Of a stretch of 64,000 nt of DNA, positions 57,283 to 64,000 are shown piece by piece. Within the stretch, counting starts at the first letter, position 1; each line of letters opens with the position of its first letter. The notes under the pieces are model-generated. The model saw only the letters and a program-made list of their open reading frames with translations, made no database searches and was not told the DNA's origin. A program made the translations under genes and the position numbers. Source of the stretch: Sinomonas susongensis (GTDB lineage: Bacteria > Actinomycetota > Actinomycetes > Actinomycetales > Micrococcaceae); NCBI RefSeq assembly GCF_005877005.1, contig NZ_SSNH01000006.1, positions 1 to 64,000 of the forward strand. The letters run 5' to 3'.

Positions 57283-58305
57283 TTGGCAGGGAACGCGACT
57301 TTTCGGCACAGCAACACGGCGCTGCTTTCGGTGAGCAGTGTCGAGGCCCCGAGGATCGTGAGTTCCAGGGATTTTGACCGCAGCTTGGCATCGACCCTGA
57401 GGCGGCTGAAATTCCCGCCCCGGCTGCTTGAGCGCGTTGCCGGCATTTCGCACCGTCGCTGGTGGGCCCCGGGGACATCGTTCGATGACGCCGCGGTCGA
57501 AGCGGGCGCCAAAGCCTTGGCCGAGGCTGGCGTGGAAGCCGCCCAGATCGGCCTCCTGATCAACACCTCGGTCACGCGGCGCAACCTCGAACCGTCCGTC
57601 GCGGTGAAGATCCACCACAAACTGGGCCTGACGTCGTCCGCGATCAACTTCGATCTGGCCAACGCGTGCCTTGGATTCGTGAACGGCATGATCCTGGCGG
57701 CCAACATGATCGATTCGGGCCAGATCAAGTACGCCGTGGTCGTCAACGGCGAGGACTCCCAAGCGGTCCAGGAGACCACTCTGGCACGACTGCAGCGGCC
57801 CGAGACCACCCGCGAAGACTTCAGCCGGGAGTTCGCCACGCTCACGCTTGGATCGGGCGCCGCCGCAGCAGTCCTTGGCCCCGCGGACGAGCACCCGGGG
57901 GCGCACCGACTTGTCGGCGGGGTGATGCGTGCCGGCACCGAACACCACGAATTGTGCGTGGGAGGCATCGACGGGATGGCCACCGACGCGAAGGGCCTGC
58001 TCGACGGCGGCCTCCAGCTCGTCGTCGACGCCTGGAAGGAAGCCCAGCCAGAGTGGGACTGGGCCGCCATGGACCGCTATGTCACGCACCAGGTCAGCAA
58101 CGCCCATACCCAGGCGATCATCAAGGCCATTGACCTGGACCCGGACAAGGTTCCGATCACGTTCCCGCACTGGGGCAACGTGGGCCCTGCCTCGCTCCCC
58201 ATGACACTCGCAGCCGAGGCGCAGTCACTCACCTCGGGGGACCGGATCCTGTGCATGGGCGTCGGCTCAGGGCTGAACGCGGGCATGGTGGAAATCGTTT
58301 GGTAG
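57283..58305 (+). CDS. oleA: OleA, condensing enzyme of long-chain olefin synthesis
   Basis: The 340-residue thiolase-fold enzyme has the active-site Cys in LANACLGFVNGM (about residue 129), a His in DRYVTHQVSNAHTQ and an Asn-containing loop in HWGNVGPASLP. The FRHSNTALLSVSSVEAPRIV start and RRLAGI-like HRRWW pattern match OleA, which condenses two fatty acyl-CoAs to a beta-keto acid. TTG at 57283 is preferred (MAGNATFRH as in OleA proteins; ACAGGGG upstream); an ATG at 57253 adds ten residues. The next gene overlaps its end. Confidence 0.93.
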   Translation: MAGNATFRHSNTALLSVSSVEAPRIVSSRDFDRSLASTLRRLKFPPRLLERVAGISHRRWWAPGTSFDDAAVEAGAKALAEAGVEAAQIGLLINTSVTRRNLEPSVAVKIHHKLGLTSSAINFDLANACLGFVNGMILAANMIDSGQIKYAVVVNGEDSQAVQETTLARLQRPETTREDFSREFATLTLGSGAAAAVLGPADEHPGAHRLVGGVMRAGTEHHELCVGGIDGMATDAKGLLDGGLQLVVDAWKEAQPEWDWAAMDRYVTHQVSNAHTQAIIKAIDLDPDKVPITFPHWGNVGPASLPMTLAAEAQSLTSGDRILCMGVGSGLNAGMVEIVW

Positions 58306-60992
58306 CCGCCAACTGGCCCGGGTTCGACCCAGAATGGTCCCGGACGATCGCCGTCGAGTCCACATCGGCCGTTGACGTGCCAGGCACGGTGCGCCGCTGG
58401 CACCTGCTGGACAACGCTGCCCAGCTCTCCCGCAATGGGCTGCCTCCCGAGGGCACCCTGCTCTGCGTCCACGGCAACCCGACCTGGTCGTATCTGTGGC
58501 GGACGCTGCTGGCCGCCGGATCCGACCCGGCACATCCGTGGCGCGTGGTGGCCGTGGACCAGCTGGACATGGGCTACTCGCAGCGCACCGGCACGTTCCG
58601 GCGCCTGGCGGACCGGATCAATGACCTGGGCGACCTCACCGACGCGCTGGGCCTGGACGGGCCCGTCGTGACGGTGGGCCACGACTGGGGCGGGGTGATC
58701 AGCCTGGGCTGGGCCCTGGCGCACCCGCAGCACCTCACCGGGGTGGTGCTCACCAACACGGCCGTCCACCAGCCCTCCGGTTCGGGAATCCCGCCCGCCC
58801 TGAGGCTGGCCCTTCACCCCGCCGTGCACCGGTGGGGCACGACGACGTCGGACGCCTTTCTGCGGGTGACCCACAGTCTGGCGAATCCGCCACTGCCGGC
58901 CGACGTCCGAGGGGCCTACATGGCCCCCTACCGCCGAACCGACCGCCGGGCGGGGGTGGGAAATTTTGTTGCCGACATTCCGGTGGATGCGTCCCATCCC
59001 AGCTTTGCCTCCCTCAGGGGCGTCGCGGAAGGCCTGCGCGGCCTGAGGGTACCGGCCCTCATGCTCTGGGGCCCCCGGGATCCCATCTTCTCCGACCGCT
59101 ACCTCAAGGACCTCATCGGCCGGCTTCCGCACGCGGAAGTGCACCGCTTCGAAGGCGCCGGGCATCTCGTGGCGGAAGACCGGGACATCGCCGCACCGAT
59201 CTTCCGGTGGCTCGCCGTGCACAGGGGTCCGAGCGGAAGCGATTCCCGGGCGCCGGGAGCCACCTCGACCCCTCGACAGGGGCCGAAGGCCACGGCTGCA
59301 CGCGATCCCGAATTCCGGCCCCTCTGGAACCTTCTCGGCGAGCAGGCGGCGGGGCCGTCGGGCGGAGATGCCGCCGTGGTGGAAATGGCGGAGGACGGCA
59401 CCCCGGCCCGCTCGCTCACCTGGAAGCAGCTGGAGCGGAACATCCTGGACGCTGCCGCGGGGCTGCGGGAAGCCGGGGTGGGGAGCGGCAGTCGAGTGAG
59501 CCTCATGGTTCCGCCTGGGGTGGACCTGACCGTGGCCCTGTACGCCTGCCTGCGGCTGGGCGCGGTGGTGGTTGTGGCCGACGCCGGGCTGGGAACCCGG
59601 GGCCTGAGCCGCGCGGTGAAGGGCGCCACGGCAGATTTCATCATCGGAATCGACAAGGCGCTGGCTGCTGCCCGGACGCTCGGCTGGCCGGGACGGCGGA
59701 TCAGCGTCCGGGACCTCCCGGGCGCCGTCGGCCGGATCCTGGGCGTCGAAACCTCCCTCGACGCGCTGGCCCGGTCGGGCGCCGGACGCGGCTCGGGGCA
59801 CTCCATGCACACCGTGGACTCAGCTGACCCAGCCGCCGTGCTGTTCACCTCGGGCTCGACCGGTCCCGCCAAGGGGGTGCTCTACACGCACGGGCAGCTG
59901 GCGGCAATGCGGGACACGGTGGCCGCTACGTTCGGGATCCGTTCCGGTGCGCGGCTCGTGGCGGGCTTCGCCCCGTTCGCCTTGCTCGGCCCCGCGCTCG
60001 GAGCGGTTTCGGTGACCCCGGCCATGGACGTCACGGCTCCCCGCACCTTGACGGCCCGCGCGCTCGCGGACGCCGCAGCGGCGATAGACGCAACGGTGGT
60101 CTTCGCCTCGCCGGCGGCGCTGCGCAATGTCCTTGCCACCCGGGACGGCATGGACGAGGCAGGGCACAAGGCCCTCGAACGGGTCGAGCTGCTGCTGTCT
60201 GCCGGGGCGCCTGTCCCAGAACCGCTTCTGGCGGAGGTGCAGCGGCTCATGCCGCGGGCCTCGCTTCACACCCCGTATGGGATGACCGAGGCGCTCCCGG
60301 TCACCGATATCAGCCTCGAACAGATACAGGCGGCCGACGCCGACGCTGCCGCCGGCACCGTGGCCGGAGCAGGCAACGGCGTGTGCGTGGGAACGCCGGT
60401 CGACGGCGCGCGCATTGCCGTCGTCCCCTTGACGGCGGACGGCACCGCACCCGGGCGTCACCCCGTGACGGACGCTGGCGTGACAGGCGAGATCCTCGTC
60501 AGCGCCGCCCACGTCAAGGAAGCCTACGACCGGCTCTGGCTGACCCAGCAGGCGAGCGCTAGCCTGCCCGGATGGCATCGGACGGGCGACGTGGGGCACT
60601 TCGACGCCGTCGGCCGGCTCTGGGTGGAGGGCCGTCTCGCCCATGTCGTGACGGCGCCCGGTGCCGTTGTGACGCCCGTGGGCGCCGAACAGGCCATCGA
60701 ACGCCTCGACGGCGTCCGCCTGGCCGCCGTCACCGGAGTCGGACCGGCAGGGACGCAGGCCGTCGTCGCCGTCGTCGAGACCGTACCGCCCGCCCGCAAG
60801 GCCGGTCCCGCCGATCCCCGGCTCGCCGCGCGCGTCCGCCGCGCGGCGCTCGAGGCTGGGGTCGATGTCTCCGCTGTGCTCGCGGTCCCCGCTCAGCCCA
60901 CGGACATCCGGCACAACGCGAAGATCGACCGGACCCGCCTGTCCCGCTGGGCTTCACGGGTCCTGGCCGGTGGCCGCCCGGGAGAGCCGTGA
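58299..60992 (+). CDS. oleBC: OleBC fusion: beta-lactone decarboxylase and beta-lactone synthetase
   Basis: The 897-residue protein joins two enzymes. Residues 1-315 are the alpha/beta hydrolase OleB, with oxyanion HGNPTWSYLW and nucleophile Asp in VGHDWGGVIS. Residues 330-897 are the adenylating OleC, with FTSGSTGPAKGVLYTH, YGMTEALPVTD and HRTGDVGHFD. OleC forms a beta-lactone from the hydroxy acid, and OleB removes CO2 to give the alkene. This fusion is typical for actinobacteria. The TTG at 58299 has GGTGGA six bases upstream and lies inside the oleA end. Confidence 0.93.
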   Translation: MVAANWPGFDPEWSRTIAVESTSAVDVPGTVRRWHLLDNAAQLSRNGLPPEGTLLCVHGNPTWSYLWRTLLAAGSDPAHPWRVVAVDQLDMGYSQRTGTFRRLADRINDLGDLTDALGLDGPVVTVGHDWGGVISLGWALAHPQHLTGVVLTNTAVHQPSGSGIPPALRLALHPAVHRWGTTTSDAFLRVTHSLANPPLPADVRGAYMAPYRRTDRRAGVGNFVADIPVDASHPSFASLRGVAEGLRGLRVPALMLWGPRDPIFSDRYLKDLIGRLPHAEVHRFEGAGHLVAEDRDIAAPIFRWLAVHRGPSGSDSRAPGATSTPRQGPKATAARDPEFRPLWNLLGEQAAGPSGGDAAVVEMAEDGTPARSLTWKQLERNILDAAAGLREAGVGSGSRVSLMVPPGVDLTVALYACLRLGAVVVVADAGLGTRGLSRAVKGATADFIIGIDKALAAARTLGWPGRRISVRDLPGAVGRILGVETSLDALARSGAGRGSGHSMHTVDSADPAAVLFTSGSTGPAKGVLYTHGQLAAMRDTVAATFGIRSGARLVAGFAPFALLGPALGAVSVTPAMDVTAPRTLTARALADAAAAIDATVVFASPAALRNVLATRDGMDEAGHKALERVELLLSAGAPVPEPLLAEVQRLMPRASLHTPYGMTEALPVTDISLEQIQAADADAAAGTVAGAGNGVCVGTPVDGARIAVVPLTADGTAPGRHPVTDAGVTGEILVSAAHVKEAYDRLWLTQQASASLPGWHRTGDVGHFDAVGRLWVEGRLAHVVTAPGAVVTPVGAEQAIERLDGVRLAAVTGVGPAGTQAVVAVVETVPPARKAGPADPRLAARVRRAALEAGVDVSAVLAVPAQPTDIRHNAKIDRTRLSRWASRVLAGGRPGEP

Positions 60993-61960
60993 GAGTCCTC
61001 GTTACCGGCGCAAGCGGGCTGCTCGGAGGGGAGGTGGCCCGGCTCCTGGTCAGCCAGGGCCATGCCGTGACGACGTTCCAGCGCCGCCCCTCAGGAGTCG
61101 ACAGCGCCGCCGACGTCCGCGGGTCCATCACCGACGATGAAGCGCTCCGCACCGCCGTCCGGGGCGCAGAAGGAGTCATCCACCTGGCCGCGAAGGTTTC
61201 CTTCACGGGACGTGCCACCGAGTTCGACGAAGTGAACGTCCAAGGGACCCGCCGTCTGCTCCACTCCGCCCGTGCGGCCGGGGTGCGGGACTTCGTGTTC
61301 GTCTCCTCCCCGTCCGTGGCCAACTCGGGCGCGGCGATCGAAGGGCTGGGCGCGGAGCCGGCAGACCCGCAGCGTGCGCACGGGGACTACTCCCGCACCA
61401 AGGCCGAGGCAGAGCTGCTCGCGCTCGCAGCGGACGCGCCGGAATTCCGGGTCGCGGCGGTGCGCCCCCACATCGTCTGGGGCCCGGGGGACACCCAACT
61501 GGTGGAACGGGTCCTGCAGCGTGCCAGCCGCCGTCGCCTGCCCCTGCTCGACGCCGGCGCGGCCCTGATCGACACCACCTACGTGGACAACGCCGCCTCG
61601 GCCATCGTCGCCGCGCTGCACCGCATGGAGCACGTCCATGGCAGGGCACTGGTGGTGAGCAACGGCGAGCCCCGCCCCGTGGGCGAGCTGCTGGCGGGCA
61701 TCTGCGCCGCCGGCGGCGTCCCCGCGCCGTCGTGGTCAGTGCCGGGCGGGGTGGCACGGGCCGCGGGCGCAGTGGTGGAGAGGGTCTGGACCTGGGCCGG
61801 GCGGAAAGAGGAGCCGCCGATGACCAGGTTCCTTGCAGAGCAGCTCTCCACCGCCCACTGGTACGACCAGCGGGAGACCCGCGAACTCCTCGACTGGAGA
61901 CCCGTCGTCTCCCTCGATGAAGGGCTCGCGAGGCTGGCCGAGCATTTCAGACGGACGTGA
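60989..61960 (+). CDS. oleD: OleD, NADPH-dependent beta-keto acid reductase
   Basis: The 323-residue extended SDR has VLVTGASGLLGGEVARLL and the catalytic Y-x3-K in GDYSRTKAEAELL, with VSSPSVANSG before it. OleD reduces the OleA beta-keto acid to the beta-hydroxy acid used by OleC. The GTG at 60989 overlaps the oleBC stop by GTGA, with GGGAGA before it. The gene runs convergent with the SDR gene and overlaps it by 14 bases at the 3' ends. Confidence 0.93.
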   Translation: MRVLVTGASGLLGGEVARLLVSQGHAVTTFQRRPSGVDSAADVRGSITDDEALRTAVRGAEGVIHLAAKVSFTGRATEFDEVNVQGTRRLLHSARAAGVRDFVFVSSPSVANSGAAIEGLGAEPADPQRAHGDYSRTKAEAELLALAADAPEFRVAAVRPHIVWGPGDTQLVERVLQRASRRRLPLLDAGAALIDTTYVDNAASAIVAALHRMEHVHGRALVVSNGEPRPVGELLAGICAAGGVPAPSWSVPGGVARAAGAVVERVWTWAGRKEEPPMTRFLAEQLSTAHWYDQRETRELLDWRPVVSLDEGLARLAEHFRRT

Positions 61961-62696
61961 ATCCTCCGTCGATGAGCACGTTCTCGCCCGTGATCATCGC
62001 CGCCTGGTCGCTCGCGAGGAACGCAATGAGCGCGGCGACCTCCTCGGGCTGCGCGAACCGGCCCACAGGAATCTGGGCCTTCGCCCTCTCTCCCTTCTCC
62101 CCGGCCCACGCCTTCAGGCCGAGCGGAGTCTCGACGACGGTGGGGGACACCGCGTTGACGGTGACGCCGCGGCGCGCCCATTCGAGGGAGAGGACGCGGG
62201 TGAGCCCGACAATCGCCGCCTTGCTCGCGCAGTACGCGGCATGCTGGTCGAGCCCGACGACGGCGGCCTGGGAGGCGAGGTTGATGATCCGCCCGTACCC
62301 GGCCTCGAGCATGAGGCGCCCGGCCGCCTGGGCCATGTAGAAGCTCGCGCTGAGGTTGACGTCGATGGTGGCCTGCCACCGTTCGGCCGGGACCTCCGTC
62401 GCGGGGTCGAGCAGGGCAATGCCCGCGGAGTTGACCAGGATGTGCGGGGTGCCAGCCTCCTCCTGGACAACTTGCATGACCTGGCTGGCCGCATCGGGTG
62501 ACGTCAGGTCCTTCCTGATGCCGCGGTGCCCCGAGCCGGGGAGCTCGGCCATGACCTCCTCGACCTGGTCCATGAGATCCACCCCGACGACACGCGCTCC
62601 CCGCTCGGCGAAGTGATGGGCCACGGTGCGGCCGATCCCACTCGCCGCGCCCGTGACCACTGCGATGCGTTCCGCGAAGCGCAGGTCCTCGGACAT
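61947..62696 (-). CDS. SDR-family oxidoreductase (classical)
   Basis: The 249-residue protein has the cofactor motif AVVTGAASGIGRTVAHHFA, NSAG near residue 90, catalytic Ser in INLASQAAVV, the Y-x3-K pair in AAYCASKAAI, and the C-terminal GENVLIDGGFTSV. It is an NAD(P)-dependent dehydrogenase of the classical SDR type. Its start overlaps the end of the glycosidase gene by one base, so the two are one operon. The substrate may be a sugar or the aglycone released by the glycosidase. Confidence 0.9.
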   Translation of the reverse strand: MSEDLRFAERIAVVTGAASGIGRTVAHHFAERGARVVGVDLMDQVEEVMAELPGSGHRGIRKDLTSPDAASQVMQVVQEEAGTPHILVNSAGIALLDPATEVPAERWQATIDVNLSASFYMAQAAGRLMLEAGYGRIINLASQAAVVGLDQHAAYCASKAAIVGLTRVLSLEWARRGVTVNAVSPTVVETPLGLKAWAGEKGERAKAQIPVGRFAQPEEVAALIAFLASDQAAMITGENVLIDGGFTSV

Positions 62697-64000
62697 CAGC
62701 GCTCTCCCGGGGTCGGGGCGGCGGTCGCTGCGGCTTCGGTCGAGACCGCGGAGATCGGGTGGAGCGCGCGGGTGTGGTCCACGATCCGTACCGGCCCGGT
62801 CAGCGTCACGGTGTGGCTGAGCACGATGTCGGCGCTGGACCGCCCGAGGCCGAGGACGATCTCCCCGGGTTCGACGATGCGCCTCCCGACCCGCCCAGTG
62901 AACGAGGCGAGGTCGGCCGGTACCTCGAACGAGACCAGTGCCTCCTCGTCGGGGCCGAGGCTCACTCTCCGGTAGCCGATCAGGCGCTGGAGCGGGCGCA
63001 CCACCGAGCCGACCGGGTCGTGCAGGTAGAGCTGGACGACGTCGGCCCCCTCCCGGGCACCGACGTTGCGGACCCGCAGTCCAAGCCGCACGCTTCCCGC
63101 CGTCGACATGGTGTCGCTGTCCGCCTGGAGGTCGCCCCATTCGAAGTGCGAGTAGCCGAGGCCGTGGCCGAAGGGGAAAGCCGGGGTCGGGTCGATATTC
63201 GAGACGGACGTCCTCGACGCCAGGGTGGGAGCCAGATAGGTGGAGGGCTGGGCGTCAGGGCGCTGCGGAATGCTCACGGGAAGACGGCCCGAGGGGTTGA
63301 CCCGGCCGCTGAGCACCCCGGCCAGAGCCGCCGTTCCCTCTTCTCCCGGGAAGAACGCCTGGACTATCGCGGCCGCCGAGCGCGCCGGGGAGCCGAGCGC
63401 GTACGGGCGGCCTGCGAGGAGCACGAGGACCGTCGGGGTTCCCGCGGCCAGAACGTGCTCCAAGAGGTCCTGCTGCGCCCCCGGGAGGTCGAGCGAGCCG
63501 GCGTCGCATCCCTCTCCGCTGGTCCCCCTGCCGAAGAGGCCCGCGCGGTCCCCGAGGGCGAGGACCACCAATTCTGCCTCGGAAGCTGCCCGGGCGGCTT
63601 CCGCAAACTCCTCCGTCTCGCCCCCGTCGACGCTCGTGCCCTGGACGAACTCGATCTCGGCGTCCGGGAACTCGTCCCGCAGGGAGTCCAGCAGCGTGGG
63701 CAGCCGCAGGCCGAGGGGGGTCTCCGGGTGCTGTACGCCCACATGCGCGGGGAACGAGTAGCAGCCCAGGACACCCATCGGGTCGTTCCCCGTGGGGCCG
63801 ATGAGGGCGATCTTCCGGGGGGAAGCCACCGGGAGGGTGCCGTCGTTGGCGACCAGGATGACGGCCTGCTCGGCCAGTTCCCTGGCGACGGCACGGTTCT
63901 GCGGGCTGTCGAGGTCGACGGTGCCGCGGAGCGACGACGGATCGGACGGGTCAACGCCCTCGAGCACCTGCGGGACCGGCGACCAGTCGGGGTCGAGCAG
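62696..64000 (-). CDS. Glycoside hydrolase family 3 protein, C-terminal part (cut by window edge)
   Basis: The visible 434 residues run from the edge (LLDPDWSPVPQVLEG) to the stop at 62696. They include the GH3 C-terminal sandwich domain (ILVANDGTLPVASPRKIALI, GPTGNDPMGV, GEGCDAGSLDLPGAQQDLLE) and the fibronectin type III-like end (NVGAREGADVVQLYLHDPVG, PLQRLIGYRRVSLGP). The catalytic barrel with the nucleophile Asp lies beyond the window. These enzymes cut terminal beta-linked sugars. The end is coupled to the SDR gene. Confidence 0.92.
   Translation of the reverse strand: MLDPDWSPVPQVLEGVDPSDPSSLRGTVDLDSPQNRAVARELAEQAVILVANDGTLPVASPRKIALIGPTGNDPMGVLGCYSFPAHVGVQHPETPLGLRLPTLLDSLRDEFPDAEIEFVQGTSVDGGETEEFAEAARAASEAELVVLALGDRAGLFGRGTSGEGCDAGSLDLPGAQQDLLEHVLAAGTPTVLVLLAGRPYALGSPARSAAAIVQAFFPGEEGTAALAGVLSGRVNPSGRLPVSIPQRPDAQPSTYLAPTLASRTSVSNIDPTPAFPFGHGLGYSHFEWGDLQADSDTMSTAGSVRLGLRVRNVGAREGADVVQLYLHDPVGSVVRPLQRLIGYRRVSLGPDEEALVSFEVPADLASFTGRVGRRIVEPGEIVLGLGRSSADIVLSHTVTLTGPVRIVDHTRALHPISAVSTEAAATAAPTPGER

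Noticed and set aside
57209-58170. Antisense frames over oleA
   Set aside because: They overlap a gene with complete active-site motifs and have no ribosome site or known domain.

Overview
The window is high-GC DNA with GTG/TTG starts, ATGA/GTGA gene overlaps and actinobacterial families: a DUF4193 protein, class E sortase with LAxTG substrate, SARP/BTAD regulator, OleBC fusion and Lhr. It suggests a Micrococcaceae-type actinobacterium (Arthrobacter/Sinomonas-like). That placement is inference from gene content; no rRNA or tRNA gene was seen.

Layout. 0-0.3 kb: 3' end of an IS30-type transposase. 0.3-1.7 kb: ArsR-type regulator and SRPBCC protein with a palindromic operator. 1.8-7.7 kb: Nei-type glycosylase and Lhr helicase. 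7.7-16.3 kb: lipoproteins, a CPA2 antiporter, a phosphoesterase, an epimerase, and a ferric-reductase-like/NuoF-like/ferredoxin electron-transfer trio. 16.3-20.3 kb: secreted protein, glycosyltransferase and a three-gene class E sortase operon.

20.4-43.1 kb is a large exopolysaccharide locus. It holds a Wzz-type tyrosine autokinase, its phosphatase partner, a Wzx-like flippase, an SGNH hydrolase, a Wzy-like polymerase, an initiating sugar transferase, several glycosyltransferases and an acetyltransferase. Gmd and Fcl (GDP-L-fucose), a UDP-glucose dehydrogenase, a DUF4012 protein and an LANTG-bearing wall protein complete it. The locus is broken by an IS3 element that is itself split by an IS30 element; both insertions left CAG target duplications. 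The flippase and polymerase look less GC-rich than their surroundings, as expected for exchangeable serotype-like genes.

43.1-51.2 kb: BTAD regulator with small downstream ORFs, a frameshifted GAF-SpoIIE phosphatase, two zinc alcohol dehydrogenases, a TetR regulator with its operator, a YeiH-type transporter and a DUF4193 protein. 51.2-57.2 kb: LacI regulator with two identical 14-bp operators in front of an amino-acid-type ABC transporter, a Gfo/Idh/MocA dehydrogenase and a FAD oxidoreductase, probably a catabolic module for an amino-acid or opine-like compound. 57.2-62.0 kb: an ole cluster (oleA, oleBC, oleD) for long-chain olefins. 62-64 kb: an SDR dehydrogenase coupled to a GH3 glycosidase that runs off the window.
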